Assembly (NCBI GenBank): GCA_002167555.2
Contig: NHDL02000005.1
Location: 3,272-42,514, forward strand
Direction: 5' to 3'
DNA from: Deltaproteobacteria bacterium TMED58
Lineage (GTDB): Bacteria; Desulfobacterota_D; UBA1144
Length of the DNA: 39,243 nucleotides
The notes below the pieces were generated by a model. The model did not search any database, was not told the DNA's origin, and saw only the letters and a program-made list of their open reading frames with translations. Made by a program: the position numbers and the translations under genes. Numbering within the stretch: the stretch's first letter is position 1; each line of letters begins with the position of its first letter. Shown piece after piece: positions 17,871 to 26,482 of this stretch.

Positions 17871-18941
17871 ATGGATAAGAAACATCTAATGAGAAAAGCA
17901 TTTGATTTAGCAAAAAAAGGTAAGAACCTTACCGGACTTAATCCTATGGTGGGAGCAATAATATTAAAATCTAGAAAAATTATTGGTAAAGGTTTTCATA
18001 GTCAATATGGAGGTCCACATGCTGAAGTGAATGCAATAGCTGATGCAGAATCAAGAGGGTTTAATGTAAAAGGCTCAACTTTAATTAGCAGTTTGGAGCC
18101 CTGTTGCCATACCCACAAGAAAACACCCCCATGTACGGATTTATTGATAGAGAAAGGAATTAAAACTCTATATTATGGTTCAGTAGATCTTAATCCTAAG
18201 GTTAAAGGTAAGGGAATAGAAAAACTTGAAAAGAATAACATTGAGACAATTTTCGTTGATTATCAGGATATTAATGATGAATTGAATAGAGGAGCATTAA
18301 ATATAATTAGAAAAAATAGACCTTTTGTAACATTAAAAATTTGCATGACTTTAGATGGAATGATTTATAATAAGAAAACAAAAAATGGCTCTATTGGAGA
18401 TAGTGAACAATTAAAACATTCTAATAATTTGCGAAAAATGCATGATTCAGTTCTAGTAGGAGTTGAAACGATTATTAAAGATAATCCAAAACTTACTTTT
18501 AGAGGAAATGGATGCGAAAATTTTACACAGCCGAGACCCATAGTTCTAGATTCAAATTTAAGAATACCATTAAATAGTCAGATAATTAGACTTGGGAATA
18601 ACCCAATAATTTTTACTAAAAAAAATAATATTCAGAAATTTAATAGACTTACTAAGTTAGGTTGTACTATTATAAAATTAAATAATCTAAAACCAGAAAA
18701 AATTTTAAAAAATTTAATGTTAAACAATTTGCAATCGATTCTGGTTGAAGGCGGAGGAAAAGTTTTCTCTTCATTTTTATCATCGGATATGTATGACGAA
18801 CTTATTTTATATTATTCATCAAATCTAATGGGTAATTCGGGATTAAACGTGAGTGAATCATTACATAAGGAATATAAAATAAAAAAGAAAAGTTCACGTA
18901 TAAAAAATATCGGGAACTCTGTAATGATGGTTTTTAAATAA
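17871..18941 (+). CDS. ribD: Bifunctional riboflavin biosynthesis protein RibD
   Basis: RibD carries out two successive steps to riboflavin: deamination of the pyrimidine intermediate, then reduction of its ribosyl side chain. The deaminase half (about residues 1-145) has the zinc site H50-A51-E52, P77-C78-C79 and C88. The reductase half (about 146-356) starts at RPFVTLKICMTLDGMI and contains VGVETIIKDNP and VEGGG. The 356-residue length is normal for the two-domain form. No other riboflavin gene is adjacent. It starts three bases after ftsY and shares its last base with nadD. I see no room for an FMN riboswitch in front of it. Confidence 0.94.
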   Translation: MDKKHLMRKAFDLAKKGKNLTGLNPMVGAIILKSRKIIGKGFHSQYGGPHAEVNAIADAESRGFNVKGSTLISSLEPCCHTHKKTPPCTDLLIEKGIKTLYYGSVDLNPKVKGKGIEKLEKNNIETIFVDYQDINDELNRGALNIIRKNRPFVTLKICMTLDGMIYNKKTKNGSIGDSEQLKHSNNLRKMHDSVLVGVETIIKDNPKLTFRGNGCENFTQPRPIVLDSNLRIPLNSQIIRLGNNPIIFTKKNNIQKFNRLTKLGCTIIKLNNLKPEKILKNLMLNNLQSILVEGGGKVFSSFLSSDMYDELILYYSSNLMGNSGLNVSESLHKEYKIKKKSSRIKNIGNSVMMVFK

Positions 18942-19588
18942 TGAAAATAGGAGTTTTCGGTGGTTGCTTTAACCCCTTTCATTTGGGGCATCTCTCACTA
19001 ATTAAAGAGATTTCAAGTCAAACTGAAATGGATAAAATTATCTTTATCCCTAATATGAATCCTTATTATAAAGAATCCTATAGTACGCACTTTGATATAG
19101 TTGAGTCAATGATTAATCTTTCAATTCCAGGAACAATTAATTATGAAATAAGTCCATTAGAGAGTCAGCCTGGAAAAGATTACAGGACTTATGATACGTT
19201 AAAAATTTTATTAAAATCTCAAGCTAGTAATGATTTTAGCCTAATACTGGGCAGTGATCAGTTTATACAATTTCACAAATGGAAAAATTTTAAAAAAATA
19301 ATAAATTTAGTAAACATTATTGTTGGAATAAGAAATCCTTATAGTATTAATATAGATAATTTTGACGTCTATAATCAATTTTATAAAAAAATTAATATGG
19401 ATGGCAGAATGACGGTTTATGAATCAGTGAAAAGAAAAAAATTAATTATATACGATTTAATTAATAAGTACGATATTTCTTCATCCTCCATTCAACAAAT
19501 GTTATTATCAGGCAATATTAAAGGTGCTAAAAAATTTTTATCTCCCAAAGTATTAGATTTTATATTATCTAAAGGATTATATAGATAG
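18941..19588 (+). CDS. nadD: Nicotinate-nucleotide adenylyltransferase
   Basis: NadD joins nicotinate mononucleotide and ATP to give deamido-NAD, the penultimate step of NAD synthesis. The 215-residue protein starts MKIGVFGGCFNPFHLGH, the nucleotidyltransferase motif with both histidines (H14, H17). Near the C-terminus ISSSSIQQML corresponds to the usual ISSTxIR motif, with Gln where Arg is common. Its ATG overlaps the ribD TAA by one base, and its TAG overlaps the GTG of rsfS. The pairing with rsfS is widespread. Confidence 0.93.
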   Translation: MKIGVFGGCFNPFHLGHLSLIKEISSQTEMDKIIFIPNMNPYYKESYSTHFDIVESMINLSIPGTINYEISPLESQPGKDYRTYDTLKILLKSQASNDFSLILGSDQFIQFHKWKNFKKIINLVNIIVGIRNPYSINIDNFDVYNQFYKKINMDGRMTVYESVKRKKLIIYDLINKYDISSSSIQQMLLSGNIKGAKKFLSPKVLDFILSKGLYR

Positions 19589-19929
19589 TGGAAACATTAG
19601 AACACATAAAAAATATTTGTGAATTGCTAGATAGAAAAAAAGGAAATGATATTTTAGTACTTGATATACGTAAGCTTTCTTCAATCAGTGATTATTTTGT
19701 TATTGTAAGTGCGGATTCGGAAAGAGGGGTTAAGTCTTTAGCAGAAAATTTGGTTAAAGATTTAAAAAAGAAGCTTAAGATAAAAGTCAGAATTGATGGC
19801 CTAAATGATGGACGATGGGTTTTAATAGATAGTGGCGATGTGATAATTCACATTTTTCATTCTGATACAAGAAAAGTATATGATTTAGAGTCTTTATGGT
19901 TTGAAGCGAAAAAAGTTAACCCTTTATAG
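19588..19929 (+). CDS. rsfS: Ribosomal silencing factor RsfS
   Basis: RsfS binds ribosomal protein L14 and blocks joining of the ribosomal subunits when nutrients are scarce. The 113-residue product has the family core: LVLDIRKLSSISDYFVI, then a GLNDGRWVLIDSGDVIIHIF stretch matching the usual WVLxDxGDVVVHxF, and YDLESLWF at the end. Translation starts at a GTG overlapping the nadD TAG. It ends four bases from the convergent ftsZ stop. Confidence 0.95.
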   Translation: METLEHIKNICELLDRKKGNDILVLDIRKLSSISDYFVIVSADSERGVKSLAENLVKDLKKKLKIKVRIDGLNDGRWVLIDSGDVIIHIFHSDTRKVYDLESLWFEAKKVNPL

Positions 19930-19933
19930 GATT

Positions 19934-21127
19934 TTATTTCTTAGGTCTTCTGATGAATGCCGGAATTTCAAAATGTTCATCATCGCCTAGTGGATGCAAG
20001 TCGTCGATATCAGATTTCTCAGCAGCCTCCACTCCATTCTCAGTTCTATCTTCTAAGATTTCATTATCTAATTCCAAGCTAATTTGGTCTTTATCTTCTT
20101 CCTCAACGCTTACTGTTGATAAATTAGGTCTTGAATTTCCATCTATACCTGTAGCAATTACAGTAATCTTTACTTTATCACCAAGAACTTCATTAACAAC
20201 AAGACCAAAAATAAGTTCAACATTTGGATTTGCTTTAGATTTTATATGGTTACAAGCTTCATTTAACTCATCAATAGTAAAATTACTAGAAGCAGTAACG
20301 TTAATAAGAATCCCAGTTGCCCCTTCTATGGAGATATCTTCAAGAAGTGGACTAGTAATTGCGTTCTCTGCAGCTTCTATTGCCCTCGAAGTACCTTCTC
20401 CTTCGCCAGTACCCATTAAAGCTTTTCCACCACTTTCTTTCATTATTTTTTTAACATCAGCAAAGTCAACATTGATAAATCCAGATCCGACAATTATATC
20501 TGCTATACCTCGAACAGCATTAGTTAATACATCATCTGCCGCTCTAAAAGAATCTAAAATTCCTGAAATTTGTTGAACCTCATTTAATTTATCATTTGGA
20601 ATTACAATCAATGAATCTGCTTCTTTAGCTAACTCTTGAATTCCAAAATCAGCTTGTGAAATTCTTCTATTAGCTTCAAATGTGAAAGGCTTAGTTACAA
20701 TTGCAACAGTTAAGGCTCCTGCATCTTTTGCAAGTTTTGCTACGACGGGGGACGCACCTGTTCCAGTACCACCTCCCATGCCAGCAGTTATAAATACCAT
20801 ATCTGACCCTTGTAACGCTTCTGTTATATCATTTTGGTCTGCTTTAGCACATTCATTTCCTAACTCTGGATTACCCCCTACACCTAAACCCTTTGCTATA
20901 TTTTTTCCGATTTGAATTACGCGTTTTGCTTGTGATTTTTGTAAGTCTTGAAAATCTGAATTTATTGCGATAAATTCAACCCCATCGATTTTATCATTAA
21001 TCATACTGTTTACAGCATTTCCACCTGCACCACCAACACCCACTACCTTAATTTTTGCTCCTAAATTATCAAAGAGGTCTTCCTTTGGCGCCCCTGCTAT
21101 TTCACCAGAAAATTCAAAAGTTGGCAT
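19934..21127 (-). CDS. ftsZ: Cell division protein FtsZ
   Basis: FtsZ is the tubulin-like GTPase that forms the division ring. The 397-residue protein has the GTP-binding GVGGAGGNAVN (about 30-40) and the tubulin signature GGGTGTG at 118-124, the T7-loop region with NVDFADVKKIM, and a variable acidic linker. It ends in IPAFIRRPKK, the conserved tail that binds FtsA. AAGGAG sits five bases before the ATG. The 94-base gap after ftsA is the longest within this minus-strand run and holds two TATAAT boxes (21168-21173 and 21190-21195) without good -35 boxes, so a separate ftsZ promoter is possible. Confidence 0.98.
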   Translation of the reverse strand: MPTFEFSGEIAGAPKEDLFDNLGAKIKVVGVGGAGGNAVNSMINDKIDGVEFIAINSDFQDLQKSQAKRVIQIGKNIAKGLGVGGNPELGNECAKADQNDITEALQGSDMVFITAGMGGGTGTGASPVVAKLAKDAGALTVAIVTKPFTFEANRRISQADFGIQELAKEADSLIVIPNDKLNEVQQISGILDSFRAADDVLTNAVRGIADIIVGSGFINVDFADVKKIMKESGGKALMGTGEGEGTSRAIEAAENAITSPLLEDISIEGATGILINVTASSNFTIDELNEACNHIKSKANPNVELIFGLVVNEVLGDKVKITVIATGIDGNSRPNLSTVSVEEEDKDQISLELDNEILEDRTENGVEAAEKSDIDDLHPLGDDEHFEIPAFIRRPKK

Positions 21128-21221
21128 ATCGACTCCTTAGTAAGTTACAATATATGGTATTGCACTAATTATAAACTACTATATTTAGTATTATATAACA
21201 AAATAATAAAAAAAGCACTAT

Positions 21222-22457
21222 TTAGAAAAGGTCTGCAAACCAAGTCTTCATTGAGCTAAAGACCTTCTTAAATACTTGAGCTTCACGAATCCTAATTTTG
21301 GAGCTTTTAGCTGATTCTTGATTATTTGATCCCCAAATTAATAATCCAACACCAGTAGCACATTCAGGTTTTGAAACTAGCTCTTCTAATCCTGTAATTT
21401 GATTTGGAACTCCAAGTCTTACTGGCATATTTAGAATTTTCTGAGCAAGATAATCTGCTCCTTTTATTGCCATGGAGCCACCAGTAATAACGCATCCTGC
21501 AGGAAGCATATCATGATAACCTGATCTCATAATTTCTCTTCTAGCCATACTAAAGATTTCTTCTAGTCTAGGTTCAACTATATTTGCTAATTCTAATTGA
21601 CTAATTTTTTTTCTTCCAGTACCTGCAATTTTATCAATCTTTATTTCATCTTCTCCATCAACAAGATCTGCAGATGCAATTCCGTAACGCTCCTTAATTT
21701 CTTTTGCAACTTGTTTAGATGCACCTAAGCCAAAAGAGATATCGTTATCAAGAAAATCTCCACCTATTGTAATATTGCTAGTATATTTTATTGCACCATC
21801 AGAGAAGACAGCTATGTCAGTCGTCCCCCCACCACAGTCAAGCAGTACCACCCCAACGTCACGCTCATCAGGTGTTAAAACAGCTTCGCTGGAAGCAATT
21901 TGTTCGAGCACTAATGATTGAACATCTACTCCTGAATTATGAACACATTTTACTAAATTTTTCGCTTGTGTAACCTGGGCTGTTACCATATGAATTTTTG
22001 CTTCTAATTTAACTCCATAAAGCCCTACAGGGTCTTTTATTTTTCTTTCACCATCAACTATAAATTCTTGCGGCATTACATGGATGACTTCTCTGTCTGC
22101 AGGTTGAGCACCAGCAGTTGCAGATTCTATAACTCTATCTAAATCTCTTTTAGTAACTTCTCTATTTCTTAGGGTTATCATTCCATGGCCATTAAGACTT
22201 CTTATGTGTCCTCCAGCAATACCAACAATTACACTTGTTATTTCAGTCCCCGCCATTTTCTCAGCGTCCTCTATTGCTTGACGAATTGAATCAACTGTAC
22301 TATCAATATTTAAAACAATTCCTCTTTGTAAACCTTTAGAGGGGTATGAGCTAACTCCAATAATTTCTACATCGCCAGGGGCTCTGACTTCAGCTACTAA
22401 ACATAAAATTTTAGTTGTTCCTATATCTAGACCAACAATTACATTACTATCTGCCAT
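21222..22457 (-). CDS. ftsA: Cell division protein FtsA
   Basis: FtsA is the actin-like ATPase that ties FtsZ filaments to the membrane and recruits later division proteins. The 411-residue protein begins with the phosphate-1 loop VGLDIGTTKI, has the FtsA-specific 1C domain in the region after HGMITL, the phosphate-2 loop DCGGGTTDIAVF and the adenosine loop ITGGSMAIKG. The last residues (FKKVFSSMKTWFADLF) form the amphipathic helix that binds the membrane. The start is the ATG at 22455-22457. It is preceded directly by an in-frame ATG-GCA-TAA, and the best ribosome-binding sequence suits that upstream ATG. Confidence 0.97.
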   Translation of the reverse strand: MADSNVIVGLDIGTTKILCLVAEVRAPGDVEIIGVSSYPSKGLQRGIVLNIDSTVDSIRQAIEDAEKMAGTEITSVIVGIAGGHIRSLNGHGMITLRNREVTKRDLDRVIESATAGAQPADREVIHVMPQEFIVDGERKIKDPVGLYGVKLEAKIHMVTAQVTQAKNLVKCVHNSGVDVQSLVLEQIASSEAVLTPDERDVGVVLLDCGGGTTDIAVFSDGAIKYTSNITIGGDFLDNDISFGLGASKQVAKEIKERYGIASADLVDGEDEIKIDKIAGTGRKKISQLELANIVEPRLEEIFSMARREIMRSGYHDMLPAGCVITGGSMAIKGADYLAQKILNMPVRLGVPNQITGLEELVSKPECATGVGLLIWGSNNQESAKSSKIRIREAQVFKKVFSSMKTWFADLF

Positions 22458-22464
22458 TTATGCC

Positions 22465-22487
22465 ATTATAATCCTAAAGATTATAAT
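22465..22487. repeat. Perfect 9-bp inverted repeat at the ftsQ-ftsA junction
   Basis: ATTATAATC (22465-22473) and GATTATAAT (22479-22487) are exact reverse complements around a five-base loop. On the transcribed minus strand the loop reads TTTAG, and the TAGGA ribosome-binding sequence spans the loop and the second arm. The repeat covers the ftsQ stop codon and ends just before the ftsA start. The stem is nearly all A-T and there is no T-run, so it is not a terminator. Confidence 0.6.
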
Positions 22488-23139
22488 TTACAACACCCTT
22501 ATTTATATTGCTTACATCAATATAAGATTCGTTCATCTGTTTTGTTTTGCTATCTTTTAAAATTATAATAAGATTACTTATTTTCTTTTCAAATTTATCC
22601 TCTCCTAAGTAAATTTCTACCCCTTGGGTTGTAAAGATAGTTACTCCTAGAATCTCATCAAATACAATTTCAGAAATTTCTTTAGTCTCTAATGCTCCCT
22701 TTTTTACCAACAAATTTAATAAAAAAACACCGTCTTTAATTTTATCTTCTGATTCTAGTGACAATATTGGGTAGCTTTCATCTATATATTCTTCAATATT
22801 TCTTAAAAATATAGAATCTTGATCAATATATCCAGTGACATTACCAATTTTTGCGGACATTATAATTTTTTTTTCTTCTACTACAATCTTAATTTTAGTT
22901 AAATTAATTTGCTTAAATGATATATTTTTAATTAATTTAATATTTAATATTCTTTTAGTAGAATCCTCTTTATTATGAATTGCCAATATTTTGCCAACAA
23001 GCTCTGATGTTTTTATTATTTCATCCTTGGGTACGAGTTTGTTTCCTTCAACTGTTACCTCTTTTACAAAACAAAATATAGGAAAATATAGATATAAAGA
23101 TATTAAAGCTAATATAGGTAGAAATATTCTCTTCATCAT
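22474..23139 (-). CDS. ftsQ: Cell division protein FtsQ (DivIB family)
   Basis: FtsQ is a bitopic membrane protein that links FtsL/FtsB to the division machinery. The 221-residue protein has one membrane helix at about residues 4-24. An extracytoplasmic POTRA domain follows (VKEVTVEGNKLVPKDEIIK, about 26-95), then the beta domain to the C-terminus. It is short compared with typical proteobacterial FtsQ and diverged in sequence; position between murB and ftsA supports the call. Its ATG overlaps the murB stop as ATGA. Confidence 0.9.
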   Translation of the reverse strand: MMKRIFLPILALISLYLYFPIFCFVKEVTVEGNKLVPKDEIIKTSELVGKILAIHNKEDSTKRILNIKLIKNISFKQINLTKIKIVVEEKKIIMSAKIGNVTGYIDQDSIFLRNIEEYIDESYPILSLESEDKIKDGVFLLNLLVKKGALETKEISEIVFDEILGVTIFTTQGVEIYLGEDKFEKKISNLIIILKDSKTKQMNESYIDVSNINKGVVNYNL

Positions 23140-24053
23140 TCTTCAACTATTTTTACTTCAGTATTCAAAATTGTTCCATCTTTATCTTTAACAATCTTTC
23201 TAATTTTTTGGATTAATGTTTTTATATCTTCTATCTTTGCCCCTCCAGTATTAATTATATAGTTAGCATGAAGTTCAGAAATTTTTGCGCCTCCTATAGA
23301 ATATCCCTTAAGGTTGAGGTCTTGAATAATCTTTCCAGCTTTAGATTCTTTTGTATTCATAAAGACACTCCCTGCGCTAGGATATTCAACAGGCTGTGTA
23401 TTATTTCTATGTCTAATATATGTTTTAATATTTTCTTTAGCTTTTTTTGTATCGCCTTTTTTTAACTGAAATGTGGCTTTTGTTATAATGTCATTTCTTT
23501 TGATAGAGCTATACCTATAATCAAAATTTATTTCATCTTTTTCTACCTCAATCTCCTTATTGTTCCTTAGAAAGAATACAGACTTTAAGCACTCTGATAT
23601 TGTTCCACCGTTGGCACCAGCATTTGTAATTAAAGCTCCACCGACAGTTCCAGGAATTCCAGTGGAGAACTCAAAGCCTACCAGGCCATTTTTTAATGAT
23701 CTATTAAGCACTAAATTTAAAGATGCCCCAGATTCTGCCGTCAAACTTCCGTCTGAAAAAAATCGTATTTTATTTAATTTTTTGGTGCTAATAATAATTG
23801 TTTTTGATAGTTTCACAAATAATATATTTGAACCATTCCCAGATATATAAAACTTGATTTTAAGACTCTTAATTTTTTTTATAAGACTTTTTAATTGTTC
23901 TAAATTATTAGGATAAATAATAATTGGAGTTATGGCACCAACACGCCAAGAGACATAATCACTCATATCATATTCAATAAAATACTTTATTTCGTTAAAT
24001 TCTAGAAAGCTAATTAATGACTTAAATTCTTTTTTTGAGCTGAATGCCAACAT
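23136..24053 (-). CDS. murB: UDP-N-acetylenolpyruvoylglucosamine reductase
   Basis: MurB is the FAD enzyme that reduces UDP-GlcNAc-enolpyruvate to UDP-MurNAc with NADPH. The 305-residue protein has the FAD-binding motifs GNGSNILF and EFSTGIPGTVGGALITNAGANGG. It also has YRYSSIK and a C-terminal part with YPSAGSVFMN, where the serine is the likely proton donor, and KISELHANYIINTGGA. Length and the SAGSVF motif fit type II MurB. The start overlaps the frame-corrected end of murC by 32 bases. No ddl gene lies between murB and ftsQ, unlike many dcw clusters. Confidence 0.96.
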   Translation of the reverse strand: MLAFSSKKEFKSLISFLEFNEIKYFIEYDMSDYVSWRVGAITPIIIYPNNLEQLKSLIKKIKSLKIKFYISGNGSNILFVKLSKTIIISTKKLNKIRFFSDGSLTAESGASLNLVLNRSLKNGLVGFEFSTGIPGTVGGALITNAGANGGTISECLKSVFFLRNNKEIEVEKDEINFDYRYSSIKRNDIITKATFQLKKGDTKKAKENIKTYIRHRNNTQPVEYPSAGSVFMNTKESKAGKIIQDLNLKGYSIGGAKISELHANYIINTGGAKIEDIKTLIQKIRKIVKDKDGTILNTEVKIVEE

Positions 24054-25401
24054 CTCTTATATCACCTGCCCCCATAGTTAAAATAGTATATTTCTTGTAA
24101 ATAAGTTTGGAAGAAATTTTATTTAGTAATTTTTCCTTATTTTGAAAAAAAAAGTGCTTTTGGGTTTTTTTTCTTTATTTTATTGAATAGTGTTTCAACA
24201 CTTATATTTTTCTTTTCAAAAGCTGAGTATATATCTACTAAATATAAATTTTCCCATTTGCTTAATTCTTTTATGAAATCATTGAGGAGAATTTTGGTCC
24301 GAGAAAATCTATGTGGTTGAAAGATTAATATGGCTTCATTTTTTGAGAAATTTTTTTTAATATTTTCTCTTACTGCACTTATAGCTGTAGGATGGTGTGC
24401 ATAATCATCTATAATTGTGACAAACTTATTGTTAAGAATTGTTTCAAATCTTCTTATTGGTGCTTTACAATTTATTGTTTTATTTTGAATTTTTTTTACT
24501 GTTAATCCTAATTCTAGTGCAAGTATTATGCTCGCTACTAAGTTATAACAATTATAATCACCATACAATTTAGAGTTAAAAATTCCTATTGATTTGTCTT
24601 TTATGAATATTTGAACCTTGGAATATTTATTATTTAATATTTCAAATGAATAATCGTTGTATTTGCTAAATCCTTTACCAAATTTAATAATTTTTTGCTG
24701 CGGCAGAGTTTTAACTAATTTATTTAGCATAGGAGAGTCATTGTTAACTATGCATTTTCTTTTAGTATTTATAATAAATTTTTTAAAAGCCGAAATTAAT
24801 TTTTTTTCGTCTTTATAGAAATCCAAATGATCATTATCAATATTAGTTATTAATGATATTTCCGAATCAATCTCATTAAAGCTATTGTCACTTTCATCCC
24901 CTTCAATCAAACAAAACTTTGATTTTCCAAAGTAAAAATTTGATCTAAGAATCTTATCTTCAGCACCAAAAAAAGTTGTTGGATCAATATGAGATTTATT
25001 TAAAATGAAGTTTGATATAGAGGTTGTTGTACTTTTACCATGACAACCAGTTATTGTAATATTTTTCATTTTATTGGTAAACAGACCCAATGCTTTACCA
25101 CGCTTTAAAATACTTATCTTATTTTTTTTGCTATAATTAACTCAGGGTTATTTTCCTTTATAGCCGATGAATAAATAATTAAATCGGGATTTTTTATATT
25201 TTCTGATGAATGTAATCCGTATATCGTGCACCCAATCTTTTTAAGTTTTTTTATTATTGGATCTTGCCCTATATCTGAGCCTGATACTTCAATATTGTTT
25301 AACTTTAAAAAAAAAGCTAATGAACTCATACCTATGCCACCAATTCCTATCATATGAACACTTTTAATTTTTCTTTTATTAAACATCTTGTAAAATTCCA
25401 T
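24022..25401 (-). pseudogene. murC: murC, UDP-N-acetylmuramate--L-alanine ligase, interrupted by two homopolymer frameshifts
   Basis: MurC adds L-alanine to UDP-MurNAc and is normally essential. The gene reads in three segments. The first (25114-25401) has the N-terminal nucleotide motif IGIGGIGMSSLA and stops soon after an A8 run (plus-strand T at 25122-25129). One extra A restores KKNKISILKRGKALG and joins it to the second segment. That segment has the ATP loop ITGCHGKSTTT, EGDESDNSF, NIDNDHLDFY, DDYAHHPTAI and FQPHRFSR. It stops at 24137 just after a T9 run (plus-strand A at 24145-24153). Removing one T there restores the expected end, with YTILTMGAGDI, to a TAA at 24022-24024. The corrected protein is about 459 residues, normal for MurC. 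The start may be the ATG at 25386 instead of 25401. Assembly error is the simplest explanation; slippage or real damage remain possible. Confidence 0.85.
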
Positions 25402-26482
25402 CAGCTATTATTTGCGCAGAGTTTTGATTTGATAGTGATTGATTTTCTTCAAGTTTCCTATAAATATTATTCCGGATTTTATCATCATATAAGAGATTGT
25501 ATATCCTTATTATAAGTGATTCTATAGTCTCATGCTCCCTATGAAGAAACGCAAGCTTTTTATCTGAAATTTCTTTTGCATTTAGTAATTGATGGTTGCC
25601 AGATGATTTTTCAATCGGAATATAGATTGTTGGTATCTTAAAATAAATACTTTCAGCAATGGTACTTGCTCCTGCTCTAGATATCAAAACTTTTGTCCTT
25701 TGATAATATTCGTCAATATTATTTATAAATTCGTGTAATTCAAATTTGAAAAAGGGAAATTCCCTTCTGATTTGATTATAAAAATCTTCTAATTGGACAT
25801 CATTATTCAATCCACATTGATGAACAATGGTAAATTCACTTCGTTGTTCAAAAGAGTCTTTGATTTTATTTAAAAGTGATCTAAGGGAGTCTTTAAATTT
25901 CTTATTCAATAATTTAGATCCTTGACTACCACCTAGTATTAAAATATCTATTGGCTTAGACTCTATCCTTTTAACCATTAATTTTCTAATTGGAAAACCT
26001 GATCCAATACATTTTTTTTCATTAAAATATTTTTTAGTCACATTAAAATTAATAAAAATCTTGTTAGAAAATTTTGAAATAATTTTATTTGATAATCCTG
26101 GCACTGAATTACCTTCTACAATATAAATTTTTTTTCTTAAAATAAAACCAGCCAATGCGATAGGTAAAAAAATAAATCCACCAGTTCCAACTATTATCTC
26201 GGGTTTAAAGTTTTTAATTATTTTTATCGAATCCATAACTGATGAAAGAAGTATAAAAATAGATTTAACTTTGAACAATATTGACTTACCAACAAAACCA
26301 ACAGTATTAATTGTATATACTTGGTTGTTATTTTTTAATTTTGGTAATTTAATCTTGCTTCTGGAGCTAGCAACCAATTTTACTTGAACCTTCTCACTTG
26401 ATTCTTCGATGGACTCCAATATAGATATTGCAGGGAAGATATGCCCGCCAGTTGAACCAAGTGCAAAAAGAATCTTTCTCAA
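25379..26482 (-). CDS. murG: UDP-GlcNAc:lipid I N-acetylglucosaminyltransferase
   Basis: MurG adds GlcNAc to lipid I on the inner membrane face, forming lipid II. The 367-residue GT28 enzyme has the glycine-rich N-terminal loop LGSTGGHIFPA, a second loop ILGGSQGSKLLN, and the donor-binding SRAGASTIAE. The start is a TTG whose TTGA overlaps the ftsW stop; AAGAGG lies five bases upstream. The first residues MRKILFALGSTGGH align with the family, which supports the TTG. It overlaps murC by 23 bases, or by eight if murC starts at 25386. Confidence 0.96.
   Translation of the reverse strand: MRKILFALGSTGGHIFPAISILESIEESSEKVQVKLVASSRSKIKLPKLKNNNQVYTINTVGFVGKSILFKVKSIFILLSSVMDSIKIIKNFKPEIIVGTGGFIFLPIALAGFILRKKIYIVEGNSVPGLSNKIISKFSNKIFINFNVTKKYFNEKKCIGSGFPIRKLMVKRIESKPIDILILGGSQGSKLLNKKFKDSLRSLLNKIKDSFEQRSEFTIVHQCGLNNDVQLEDFYNQIRREFPFFKFELHEFINNIDEYYQRTKVLISRAGASTIAESIYFKIPTIYIPIEKSSGNHQLLNAKEISDKKLAFLHREHETIESLIIRIYNLLYDDKIRNNIYRKLEENQSLSNQNSAQIIADGILQDV

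Noticed and set aside
19953-20576. A 207-codon open frame on the plus strand within ftsZ
   Set aside because: It is exactly antisense to a conserved ftsZ. Its Ser/Pro-rich composition is what the complement of this gene's codons gives. No start signal or family match.
21128-21221. Two TATAAT boxes upstream of ftsZ as defined promoters
   Set aside because: Neither has a -35 box at acceptable spacing. In a spacer this AT-rich such hexamers are expected by chance, so they are mentioned only in the ftsZ entry.
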